From NCBI GenBank assembly GCA_022843505.1, contig JALHNN010000078.1, positions 1 to 8,695 of the forward strand: a DNA stretch of 8,695 nucleotides. Reading direction: 5' to 3'. The stretch's first letter is position 1; each line of letters begins with the position of its first letter. This DNA comes from Sulfuritalea sp. Lineage in GTDB: Bacteria; Pseudomonadota; Gammaproteobacteria; Burkholderiales; Rhodocyclaceae. Both the position numbers and the translations under genes were made by a program. The notes beneath the pieces were generated by a model. The model was given only the letters and a program-made list of their open reading frames with translations. It ran no database searches and had not been told where the DNA came from. Below, one piece after another: positions 1 to 6,467 of the stretch.

Positions 1-438
1 GCGCAGGTCGATGCCGGGCCGCGAAGCGGCACGCCTCACCAGGTATTCCTCGAGGTAGTACTGCTGCAGGTTCACCATGCCCGGCCGGTGGTGGTCGGGC
101 TCGGGAACCAGGTTGAAGTTATAGACCTCGCTCTCGCGAAAGAAGGTGCGACCGACGTTCCAGGACACGCCCTTGGCGCAGACCGCGTCGCCAACACCGT
201 AGCGGTCGAGGATCTCCAGCGCGCGCTTGGCGTAGCAGACGCCGCGCGAGCCGATCGACACCGTGTCGTCCTCGTCCAGCAGGAGCACGGGGATGCCCTG
301 CAAATCCAGGTCCAGCGCCATCCCGAGGCCGACGGGGCCGGCGCCGACGACGACGACCGGCGCCTTCAGGGTCTTGCCGCCCGCGATCTCGGGGGGCGTG
401 CGGTAATCGAACTTCGGATAGGTGTAGGTCTTCAGCAT
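1..438 (-). CDS. FAD-dependent monooxygenase (class A aromatic hydroxylase-like), N-terminal 146 residues, truncated by window edge
   Basis: This is the N-terminal quarter or so of a flavoprotein of the PheA/TfdB/MhpA-type hydroxylase family, whose members use FAD, NAD(P)H and O2 to hydroxylate aromatic rings in the cytoplasm. Seen directly: a hydrophobic strand VVVVGAGPVG with the dinucleotide-binding glycines at residues 32, 34 and 37, an acidic residue ending the second strand (LLLDEDD, about 52-58), the family segment GSRGVCYAKRALEILDR (about 63-79), and NLQQYYLEEYL (about 123-133), which resembles the FAD-contacting Gln motif of this family. The start is the ATG at 438, preceded at 5 bases by a modest AGGG. 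It begins 12 bases after the stop of the MBL gene, so the two are probably co-transcribed. The frame is open to the window edge. The substrate cannot be told: the substrate-binding half is missing. A non-hydroxylating FAD oxidoreductase of the same fold remains possible. Confidence 0.85.
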   Translation of the reverse strand, partial: MLKTYTYPKFDYRTPPEIAGGKTLKAPVVVVGAGPVGLGMALDLDLQGIPVLLLDEDDTVSIGSRGVCYAKRALEILDRYGVGDAVCAKGVSWNVGRTFFRESEVYNFNLVPEPDHHRPGMVNLQQYYLEEYLVRRAASRPGIDLR

Positions 439-450
439 GGCCGCCCTGCC

Positions 451-1416
451 TCAGACGGCCTGCAGGGCATGCCACATCTGCTGGTCGCGCTCGGCCGTCC
501 AGATGCGCGGGTCGCGGATGCCGGAGGCTTCGTCATGTGCCCGGGTGACGTCGAAGGGCAGGCAGTGTTCGTAGATGAAGACCTGGCCGAACTTCGGATC
601 CATCGCCTTGCGCGTATGCGCCATGCAGGCCGCAAGGTCCATTCCCTGCGCCACGGCTTCCCTGGCGCTGCCATACAGCGTCGACACGAAGTCGCGGGTA
701 TACGCCAGGCCGCGCTGTACCTGCTCCGGATTCATCAGCGCCGGTCCGCGCCCGGGGATCAGCTTTTCCGGCTTCAGCGCGGCAAGTTTGTCCAGCGTCG
801 CCGGCCAGTCGGCGAGGTAGGCGTCGCCCGTATAGCAGGCGGCATCGGCCTCGACCAGGTCGCCGGAGAACAGGATCTTCTGTTGCGGCAACCAGACCAC
901 GGTGTCGCCCTTGGTGTGCCCGCGCCCCGGGTGCCAGATCTTTACCTCGAGGTCGCCCATCCACAGCGTCAGTTCGCCATCGACGACCAGGGTCGGCCAG
1001 GTCAGGCCGGGCACGCTCTCGACGGCATTGAACAGCCGCGGGAAGCGGCCGATCTCGGAATCCATGTCCTGCTGGCCGCGCTCGACGATCAATTCGTAGG
1101 TTGGCTTGGAGGCGATCACCTCCTGCAGGCCGTGCTGCTTGTAGCCCGAGGCGCCGAGTACGCGCACGGCATGGTAATGGGTGAGCGTGACGTACTTGAT
1201 TGCCTTGTCTGTCACCTGGCGCACACGGTGCACCACGTCCTGGGCCATTACCGGCGTCGCCGTGGCATCGATGATCATCACGGCGTCGTCGCCAATGATC
1301 ACGCCGGTATTGGGATCGCCCTCGGCCGTATAGGCATAGGCGTTGTCCGAGAGTTTTTCGAAACTGACCTTTTTCTGTTCCAGGTCGGCGTGGGAGGCGA
1401 ATTTCTTTTCGCTCAT
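451..1416 (-). CDS. MBL-fold metallo-hydrolase, variant with a one-metal-site ligand set
   Basis: This is a 321-residue cytoplasmic protein of the metallo-beta-lactamase fold, with no signal peptide. Seen directly: the first metal motif reads THYHAVR, so His80 and His82 are present but the usual Asp and His of HxHxDH are Val84 and Arg85. GRGHTKGD gives His167, LFSGDLVEAD gives the bridging Asp186, and the usual C-terminal PGHGP is PGRGP, with Arg223 in place of His. In glyoxalase II-like relatives this means the site-1 ligands are kept and all site-2-only ligands are lost. The protein is otherwise full length and well conserved in character, so it is not a decayed copy. From memory, related MBL proteins with HYHAVR and PGRG occur in other proteobacteria, so this looks like a family trait. 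The start is ATG 1416 with GAGGAG five bases upstream. It lies directly upstream of the FAD monooxygenase and behind a clear promoter, which suggests a role in the same, probably aromatic, pathway. The reaction is unknown. Confidence 0.9.
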   Translation of the reverse strand: MSEKKFASHADLEQKKVSFEKLSDNAYAYTAEGDPNTGVIIGDDAVMIIDATATPVMAQDVVHRVRQVTDKAIKYVTLTHYHAVRVLGASGYKQHGLQEVIASKPTYELIVERGQQDMDSEIGRFPRLFNAVESVPGLTWPTLVVDGELTLWMGDLEVKIWHPGRGHTKGDTVVWLPQQKILFSGDLVEADAACYTGDAYLADWPATLDKLAALKPEKLIPGRGPALMNPEQVQRGLAYTRDFVSTLYGSAREAVAQGMDLAACMAHTRKAMDPKFGQVFIYEHCLPFDVTRAHDEASGIRDPRIWTAERDQQMWHALQAV

Positions 1417-1469
1417 GACAACTCCTCGGGGATGGATGGAATTTCTTATTACATAATCTATTTATCTTT

Positions 1470-1498
1470 ATCGTAACTATGTTTGCTTTAGTTGTCAA
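1470..1498 (-). promoter_or_regulatory. Sigma-70-type promoter for the MBL/monooxygenase unit
   Basis: Read on the minus strand, TTGACA (plus 1493-1498) is followed after exactly 17 bases by TACGAT (plus 1470-1475). This is a perfect -35 and a 4/6 match to the -10. It lies in an AT-rich patch (about 1440-1500) that stands out in GC-rich DNA, and it would give a leader of roughly 45 bases before ATG 1416. The spacer contains the inverted repeat AACTA-N9-TAGTT (1475-1479 and 1489-1493). A second short one, TTAT-TAC-ATAA (1446-1456), lies near the expected transcript start. Either could bind a regulator, but the arms are short. Confidence 0.7.
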
Positions 1499-1510
1499 AC
1501 AGTTTCGCGC

Positions 1511-2728
1511 TTACGGCAAGGGCGTCGGACCGCGGCCCGGCGGCGGCGCCAGGCTCGGGCTGAGCGTCAGTCCAGACGCAGCGCTTGCCGTACGCAGGCT
1601 GGCCGCCGCCTGCCGATACGCCTGCAGGGCCTCCTGGCGTTTGCCGGCAGATTCGAGTTCCCTGGCGCGGCGCAACCAGTCGTCCGAGGCATCCGTGGCG
1701 GCTGAGCTTGCCGCGGTCGCCGTGGCGCCAGCGCCGACTTTCGCCGCTTCAGGCAGCGCCGGAGTGGCATAACTCAGACTTGCCGACTGGGCCTCCGGCT
1801 TGTCCCGCTTCGCGGTGATCACCATACCGGTGGCGGCACGCGCGGGCGCCGGGCCTATCTTGCGGGCCGCGTCGGCCTGGCGAATTGCCGTCAGCGCAGC
1901 GCGGTAGAGATTCAAGGCCTCGTCGCGCCGTCCTGCGGCCTCCATCCGGCGTGCCGCGGCCATCAGCGAATCGGCACGATCGGGCACCGGCTGGGATCGA
2001 ACCGCAGGGCCCCAGCTCGCCGCCGGCCGCGCGGCAGCGACGCCGAATTTCTCCGCGCCGCCGATTTCGCGGGCGATGCTCAGGTTGTTCTGGCGCATCG
2101 CCCAATGCACGGCGTTTTCGCCGTTCTCATTGACGATGTCCCGATTGGCACCGGCCGCAAGCAAGCGCTTGGCGATCGCCTCACGGCCCTCGCGCGCAGC
2201 CATCATCAGTGGCGTCGATCCATTGGTGGACAGCGCGTTGATATCAGCGCCCTGGGCAAGGAGATACTCCACCACGTCGGCATGCCCGGCGAACACGGCG
2301 TAGTGCAGCGCCGACCATTCGCGCCCTTCCCGATCAATCTTGGCCCCGCGTTCGACCAGCCAGCGCACGGCCGCGAGCTTGCCGCGCCAGGCGGCATGCT
2401 GCAAGGCCTGCTCGCCAAGATGATTTCTTTGGTTGATGTCGGCGCCCCGCTGATGGAAGAGCTCCATCAGCGGAATGTTCCCTTCCCAGGCACCGATCAT
2501 CAAGCCGCTGCCGATCACCGCCCCCTCGAAGTCCGGCGCCAACCCGGCATCCAGCCATTCGCGCGCCGCCCCGAGATCACCCTGTTCCATTGCATGGGCG
2601 AAGCGCACGGGGTCGGGCAGGCCGCCGGGGCTAGCCGACACAAGTTTGCGCAGCATGTCCTCCAGACCGGCCGCATGGAGAGGCGGCGGAAGCAGGACCA
2701 GCAGGGCGAACAGGAAGAGAATCCTCAT
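1511..2728 (-). CDS. Secreted ankyrin-repeat protein with C-terminal TPR-like segments
   Basis: This 405-residue protein starts with a typical Sec signal peptide (Met-Arg, a Leu/Phe-rich core, then LHAAG, with cleavage near residues 19-20), so it is probably periplasmic or exported. About five to six ankyrin repeats follow (roughly 39-67, 74-100, 105-132, 138-164, 170-197 and a degenerate 203-224). The clearest is ALHYAVFAGHADVVEYLLAQGADIN (about 140-164). After an Ala/Pro-rich linker come two similar helical hairpins, DSLMAAARRMEAAGRRDEALNLYRAALTAI (about 253-282) and DDWLRRARELESAGKRQEALQAYRQAAASL (about 349-378), which look like single TPR units. The tail is Pro-rich. Both repeat types bind proteins; the partner is not evident. 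The ATG at 2728 was chosen because the signal peptide begins there; a longer frame to 2926 would bury it. No Shine-Dalgarno is visible. TATACT (plus 2736-2741) sits 7 bases upstream of the ATG, so a leaderless or upstream-started transcript is conceivable. Confidence 0.82.
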   Translation of the reverse strand: MRILFLFALLVLLPPPLHAAGLEDMLRKLVSASPGGLPDPVRFAHAMEQGDLGAAREWLDAGLAPDFEGAVIGSGLMIGAWEGNIPLMELFHQRGADINQRNHLGEQALQHAAWRGKLAAVRWLVERGAKIDREGREWSALHYAVFAGHADVVEYLLAQGADINALSTNGSTPLMMAAREGREAIAKRLLAAGANRDIVNENGENAVHWAMRQNNLSIAREIGGAEKFGVAAARPAASWGPAVRSQPVPDRADSLMAAARRMEAAGRRDEALNLYRAALTAIRQADAARKIGPAPARAATGMVITAKRDKPEAQSASLSYATPALPEAAKVGAGATATAASSAATDASDDWLRRARELESAGKRQEALQAYRQAAASLRTASAASGLTLSPSLAPPPGRGPTPLP

Positions 2729-2755
2729 GCGCCGAAGTATATGTCTGCCGACCAC

Positions 2756-2829
2756 AGGAAGGCAGGCGGTATCCCCCTGCGGGATAGGTCCGCCGCCCGA
2801 AGGAAGGCAGTCGGTATCCGCATGCGGGA
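2756..2829. repeat. Imperfect 29-bp direct repeat (two copies, 45-bp period) with palindromic cores
   Basis: Copy 1 (2756-2784) and copy 2 (2801-2829) match at 26 of 29 positions; both begin AGGAAGGCAG and end TGCGGGA. Copy 1 forms a hairpin TATCCC-cctgc-GGGATA (2770-2775 and 2781-2786). Copy 2 has the palindrome CCGCATGCGG (2818-2827) at the matching place. The pair lies in the 210-base gap (2729-2938) between the divergent ankyrin and tonB-like genes. No other clear element was seen in the gap. It could be a pair of regulator sites, or part of a dispersed REP-like family. Confidence 0.75.
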
Positions 2830-2938
2830 ACTTGTCTGCGGGGTTGCGGCCGACAGATGGTACTTTGCGCGCCCGGGCCTCTGCTATCCGGAAACGCGTC
2901 CCCGGCGGGAATGGCACGCGGAGCAATAGAATCGTCCG

Positions 2939-3418
2939 ATGCCGCTACGCCTTGCCCTCCTCCTCAGCTTCGCGCTGCATGTCGCCCTGATCCTGGTGCC
3001 GGCATGGCCATCGCCGAAGCCGCGAGAACGACAGCCGAGCATCGAGGTGCGCCTGCCCCTGCCAGAGGAAACTGGTGTGCCCGCGGACCGCGTCAGCACC
3101 GAGCCGGGTGATGCGGCAGCGGCGGCAGCCCGGCCGACAAAGCCGCAACGACTTGCCGGCGCCCCCTTGCGTCAAGCCCAGGCGGCGCTCAGCCAACACC
3201 TTTTCTATCCTCCGGAAGCCATCACCCGCGGGCTCGAAGGCGAGGTCATCCTTCTGCTGTCCATGTCAGACACAGGCCAGTTGGCGGCAGTCGAACTCGC
3301 ACGCAGTTCGGGCCACGCCCTCCTCGATCAAGCCGCCCTCGACGCCGCCCGCCGCATCGGCAGCCTCCCCGGAGCCAGACGCCAAATGCTGTTTCCGGTC
3401 AGCTTCAGGCTGCAGTAG
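2939..3418 (+). CDS. Short TonB-like energy-transducing protein
   Basis: This 159-residue protein has an N-terminal membrane anchor (residues about 3-20, LRLALLLSFALHVALILV, with the His of the TonB anchor motif at 14). A short periplasmic linker containing Pro, Arg and Ala follows (about 21-80), then a TonB_C-like domain (about 84-159): FYPPEAITRGLEGEVILLLSM, then ELARSSGHALLDQAALDAARRI and a final FPVSFRLQ. TonB proteins pass energy from the inner-membrane ExbB/ExbD complex to outer-membrane transporters or act in TolA-like roles. The linker is much shorter and less Pro-Lys rich than in classical TonB (about 240 residues in E. coli), so reaching across a full periplasm is doubtful. No exbB, exbD or receptor gene is nearby. 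A GGAG lies about 16 bases before the ATG, too far for a strong ribosome site, but the anchor fixes the start well. It converges on the nif3-like gene with 10 bases between stops. Confidence 0.82.
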   Translation: MPLRLALLLSFALHVALILVPAWPSPKPRERQPSIEVRLPLPEETGVPADRVSTEPGDAAAAAARPTKPQRLAGAPLRQAQAALSQHLFYPPEAITRGLEGEVILLLSMSDTGQLAAVELARSSGHALLDQAALDAARRIGSLPGARRQMLFPVSFRLQ

Positions 3419-3428
3419 CGCGCGGCGC

Positions 3429-4190
3429 TCAGACCGGGTTGGCGATATCGACGAACTCGCACTCGATACCGCAGCTTGCCGCCAAAGCCTCGCCCAAGGC
3501 CATGACGCCATAGCGTTCCGTCGCGTGGTGACCGGCGGCGAGGAAGCCCATGCCGGATTCGCGCGCGAGATGCACGGTCTGCTCCGAGATTTCGCCCGAC
3601 AGGAACAGGTCGGCGCCCGTCGCCAGGGCATCCTCGAAGTAGTCCTGGGCCCCGCCGCTGCACCAGGCGACACGCCTGACCTTCCGTTGCGGATCCCCGA
3701 TCAGCAGCGGCTCGCGATCGAGGCTGCGGCCGACATGGCGCGCCAGGTCAATGGCGGAAGTCGGCGCTGGCAGTACGCCGAAAAATCCGATGTCCTGCTC
3801 GGCGAAGCGTCCTTCAACGCGCCAGCCCAGGCGCACGGCCAACTGGGCATTGTTGCCCAGCGCGGGGTGGGCATCGAGCGGCAGATGGTAGGCGAACAGG
3901 CTGATGTCATGGGCCAGCAATCGCGCCATGCGCTGCTTGCGAAATCCGGTGACGCGACCGTCTTCGGACTTCCAGAACCAGCCGTGATGTACCAGCAGGG
4001 CATCGGCGTTGCGTTCGATGGCGGCTTCGATCAGCGCCTGACTCGCCGTGACTCCGCAAACCACACGCCGCACGTCGGCGCGACCTTCCACTTGCAGACC
4101 GTTTGGGCAATAATCCCGAAACCGCGCGGCATCCAGTTCCTTATCCAGCCAGGCGCGAAGTTCCTCGCGCCCCAGAGTCTTGTCCGTCAT
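3429..4190 (-). CDS. Nif3/YbgI-family dinuclear metal centre protein (DUF34)
   Basis: This 253-residue cytoplasmic protein is close in length to E. coli YbgI (247). Family motifs are visible in order: YCPNGLQVEG (27-36), the metal-binding ALLVHHGWFWKSE (64-76, His68/His69), FAYHLPLDAHPALGNNAQLA (99-118, His102 and Asp106), LFLSGEISEQ (195-204) and AGHHATERYG (219-228, His221/222 and Glu225). These supply the expected ligands of the two-metal site. Family members form hexameric rings; their function is still unsettled despite the frequent label GTP cyclohydrolase 1 type 2. The start is ATG 4190, where the Nif3 domain begins; GGGATGAAGG just upstream offers a ribosome site. The same frame stays open to 4949 across the opposite protease gene, but that extension is a shadow. 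It is divergent from the protease with 27 bases between starts. I recall a nif3/DegS-type pairing in other betaproteobacteria. Confidence 0.93.
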   Translation of the reverse strand: MTDKTLGREELRAWLDKELDAARFRDYCPNGLQVEGRADVRRVVCGVTASQALIEAAIERNADALLVHHGWFWKSEDGRVTGFRKQRMARLLAHDISLFAYHLPLDAHPALGNNAQLAVRLGWRVEGRFAEQDIGFFGVLPAPTSAIDLARHVGRSLDREPLLIGDPQRKVRRVAWCSGGAQDYFEDALATGADLFLSGEISEQTVHLARESGMGFLAAGHHATERYGVMALGEALAASCGIECEFVDIANPV

Positions 4191-4217
4191 GCCTTCATCC
4201 CGCCGAAAACTCAAATT

Positions 4218-5381
4218 ATGCGCCGCCTCTGGCTGACATTTGCCCAAACCGTCACGGTCTGCATGGCCATGCTGTTCGTGGTCAAGACGCTGAAGCCCGA
4301 ATGGCTCGCCCAGTTTCCGGCACCCGCCACCGGCATCGCCGAAGTTGCCACGGTTCATGAGGCCACGCCGGGTGCGGAAGCGAGCCGGCCCGGATCGTTT
4401 GCCGAGGCAGCGAAAAGGGCAGTGCCGGCCGTCGTGCATATCTTCACCAGCCAGGAAGTCAGGGGCGCCCGCCATCCCTTCATGAATGACCCGATCTTCC
4501 GCCACTTCTTCGGCGACCGCTTCGGCGAAGAGTCGCAGCGGCGTTCCGGCCTCGGCAGCGGCGTCGTGGTCTCGCCCGAAGGCTACATCCTGACCAACTT
4601 CCACGTCATCGACGGCGCCGACGAAATCGAAGTCGCGCATAACGATGGGCGCAAGTACAAGGCACGCGTCGTCGGCTCGGACCCCGAGTCGGACCTGGCC
4701 GTGCTGCGCATCCCTGCCGACCACAAGCTGCCCGTAGTCACCTTTGGCAGCAGCGACAGCCTGCGCGTCGGCGACGTGGTCCTGGCCATCGGCAATCCCT
4801 TTGGCGTCGGCCAGACGGTGACTTCGGGCATCGTCTCGGCGCTGGGCCGCTCGCATCTGGGCATCAACACCTTCGAGAACTTCATCCAGACCGATGCCGC
4901 CATCAACCCCGGCAATTCCGGCGGCGCCCTGGTCGATGCCAACGGTCACCTGATCGGCATCAACACGGCGATCTATTCGCAGAGCGGCGGTTCCATGGGC
5001 ATCGGCTTCGCGATACCGGTCTCGCTGGCAAAAAGCATCATGGAGCAGATCGTCAGGACCGGTAGCGTGACGCGCGGCTGGGTGGGCATCGAGGTTCAGG
5101 AGATCACGCCTGAACTCGCCGAGTCCTTCCGCCTGCCCGACACCCAGGGCGCCCTGATTGCCGGCGTCATGCGCGGCAGTCCGGCGGACAAGGCAGGCAT
5201 CAAGCCGGGCGACGTGCTGGTCCAGGTCGGAGAAAAGAAAGTCAAGGATGCCCAGGTGATGCTGGATCTGATTGCCGCGCTTCAGCCGGGAAGCACATCC
5301 AGCTTCACGCTCAGGCGCGAGGGGCGCAACGTGGCCCTGAACGTCACCATCGGCAAGCGCCCGCGCCCGCCCAAGGAATGA
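4218..5381 (+). CDS. Membrane-anchored HtrA/DegS-type serine protease with one PDZ domain
   Basis: This 387-residue protein has an uncleaved-looking N-terminal membrane anchor (about 4-23, LWLTFAQTVTVCMAMLFVVK) that places the rest in the periplasm. The trypsin-like domain (about 60-275) shows the full triad: His129 in TNFHVIDGAD, Asp159 in ESDLAVLRI and Ser234 in GNSGGAL, with the oxyanion loop before the Ser. A single PDZ domain follows (about 285-378, with GALIAGVMRGSPADKAGIKPGD). One PDZ plus an anchor is the DegS arrangement; DegP/Do proteins have two PDZs and a cleaved signal. It probably takes part in envelope protein quality control or regulated proteolysis. Whether it cleaves an anti-sigma factor such as RseA cannot be told. 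The start at 4218 is set by the anchor. No Shine-Dalgarno is seen, and its promoter must lie mostly inside the divergent nif3-like gene. The frame is open upstream to 3075, but that stretch is antisense to the nif3-like gene. Confidence 0.93.
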   Translation: MRRLWLTFAQTVTVCMAMLFVVKTLKPEWLAQFPAPATGIAEVATVHEATPGAEASRPGSFAEAAKRAVPAVVHIFTSQEVRGARHPFMNDPIFRHFFGDRFGEESQRRSGLGSGVVVSPEGYILTNFHVIDGADEIEVAHNDGRKYKARVVGSDPESDLAVLRIPADHKLPVVTFGSSDSLRVGDVVLAIGNPFGVGQTVTSGIVSALGRSHLGINTFENFIQTDAAINPGNSGGALVDANGHLIGINTAIYSQSGGSMGIGFAIPVSLAKSIMEQIVRTGSVTRGWVGIEVQEITPELAESFRLPDTQGALIAGVMRGSPADKAGIKPGDVLVQVGEKKVKDAQVMLDLIAALQPGSTSSFTLRREGRNVALNVTIGKRPRPPKE

Positions 5382-5383
5382 GC

Positions 5384-5401
5384 GGCAGGGCGATCCCTGC
5401 C
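5384..5401. terminator. Hairpin between convergent protease and korB genes, possible bidirectional terminator
   Basis: GGCAGGG-CGAT-CCCTGCC is a perfect 7-bp stem with a 4-base loop. It begins 3 bases after the protease stop and ends 11 bases before the korB stop. It lacks a T-tract on either side, so it is not a textbook intrinsic terminator. It may stop transcription weakly or protect transcript ends from both directions. Confidence 0.55.
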
Positions 5402-5411
5402 ACGGTGCCGG

Positions 5412-6467
5412 CTAGCGCAGGGAGGCGTTGAGCGCCTCCAGGGCCTTGCTGCCGGGACAGAGGTAGGCGTCGCCAAGCTGGTTGAGCGGCTTTTCGACCG
5501 TATTCAGGTGCCGGTGCAAATCCTCTGCGCCGCTATCCACATAGAGCAACCCGGTAACGATCTCGCCCAGAGCCTGCCGCTCCTGCAGGTACAACAAGGC
5601 CCCGACGCGATCCGATGGATCGTAGTCGGCGTCGAGCTTGCGCAGGTGCAGGATGGACCCGTCGTGCTGGACTATCCGCCGCAACGAGCCCGGCGGATAG
5701 CTGGTTTCGATCTTGTCGCGCGGCAGGATGAAGTCGAGGCGATTGACGGCGTCGTTGTGCTCGCGCACGTAGTCGTAGCTCTTGGTCGAACCGGCGTGGT
5801 TGTTGAAGGTCACGCAGGGACTGAGGACATCGATGAAGGCGGGGCCGCGGTGGCGCAGGGCGCCCTTGATCAGGGGTATCAGCTGCTCCTTGTCGCCGGA
5901 AAAGCTGCGGGCGACATAGCTCGCACCCAGTTGCAGCGCGAGGGCCACGAGGTCGATCGGCGTGTCGCTGTTGACCACGCCACGCTTGCTCTTCGATCCC
6001 TTGTCGGCGGTGGCGGAGAACTGACCCTTGGTCAGGCCATAGACGCCGTTGTTCTCGCAGATGTAGGTCATGTTCACACCGCGGCGCATGGCGTGGGCGA
6101 ACTGGGCAATGCCGATCGAGGCCGAATCACCGTCTCCGGACACGCCGAGATAGATCAGGTCGCGGTTGGCCAGCGCGGCGCCGGTCAGCACCGAGGGCAT
6201 GCGGCCGTGCGTCGTGTTGAAGCCGTGCGAGGCGCCGAGGAAGTAATCGGGCGTCTTCGACGAGCAGCCGATGCCGGACAGCTTGGCCACCCGGTGCGGC
6301 TCGATATCGAGATCGAAGCAGGCCTGCACCACGGCTGCGGAGATCGAGTCGTGGCCGCAACCGGCGCACAGGGTCGAAATCGCGCCTTCATAGTCGCGAC
6401 GCGTATAGCCGACGGCGTTGCGCGGTGCGTCGGAGCGCAGCAGCTTGGGCTTGGCAAGATAGGTCAT
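5412..6467 (-). CDS. korB: 2-oxoacid:ferredoxin oxidoreductase, beta subunit (probably 2-oxoglutarate)
   Basis: This 351-residue subunit binds thiamine diphosphate and a [4Fe-4S] cluster. Together with KorA it oxidises a 2-oxoacid to an acyl-CoA with reduction of ferredoxin. Cluster cysteines are visible as CAGCGH (Cys34, Cys37), SGIGCSS (Cys68) and LSPCVTFN (Cys218), the spacing expected for this family. The diphosphate/Mg-binding motif is VSGDGDSASIG (109-119) with ENNGVYGLTKGQ (138-149). The ligand pattern and length (about 350) fit KorB of the KorAB type rather than a fused pyruvate:ferredoxin oxidoreductase. The start ATG overlaps the korA stop as ATGA and is preceded by AGGTGG inside korA, so translation is coupled. 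It is the last gene of the operon before the hairpin. The assignment to 2-oxoglutarate rests on overall resemblance; another 2-oxoacid is possible. Confidence 0.92.
   Translation of the reverse strand: MTYLAKPKLLRSDAPRNAVGYTRRDYEGAISTLCAGCGHDSISAAVVQACFDLDIEPHRVAKLSGIGCSSKTPDYFLGASHGFNTTHGRMPSVLTGAALANRDLIYLGVSGDGDSASIGIAQFAHAMRRGVNMTYICENNGVYGLTKGQFSATADKGSKSKRGVVNSDTPIDLVALALQLGASYVARSFSGDKEQLIPLIKGALRHRGPAFIDVLSPCVTFNNHAGSTKSYDYVREHNDAVNRLDFILPRDKIETSYPPGSLRRIVQHDGSILHLRKLDADYDPSDRVGALLYLQERQALGEIVTGLLYVDSGAEDLHRHLNTVEKPLNQLGDAYLCPGSKALEALNASLR

Noticed and set aside
451..1416. MBL gene as a decayed pseudogene because HxHxDH is incomplete
   Set aside because: The reading frame is intact and full length, with a good promoter and ribosome site, and the missing ligands are confined to one metal site.
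88..1476. Long plus-strand open frame (462 codons) across the monooxygenase and MBL genes
   Set aside because: It is antisense to two recognisable proteins, shows no family motif and is rich in residues typical of reverse-strand translation of GC-rich genes.
2756..2829. CRISPR-like repeat pair
   Set aside because: There are only two copies with a 16-base interval and no cas genes, and each unit carries its own imperfect palindrome.
2729..2926. Upstream extension of the ankyrin gene by 66 codons
   Set aside because: It would place a clear signal peptide inside the protein and translate the direct repeats; the added residues look like no domain.
2927..2932. TAGAAT as a -10 element for the tonB-like gene
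   Set aside because: It has no -35 at a suitable distance and sits 6 bases from the ATG, leaving almost no leader.
3075..4217. Upstream extension of the protease frame
   Set aside because: It runs over tonB in another frame and antisense to the nif3-like gene; the membrane anchor at 4218 marks the real start.
4191..4949. N-terminal extension of the nif3-like frame
   Set aside because: It is antisense to the protease catalytic domain, and the Nif3 family begins at the ATG at 4190.
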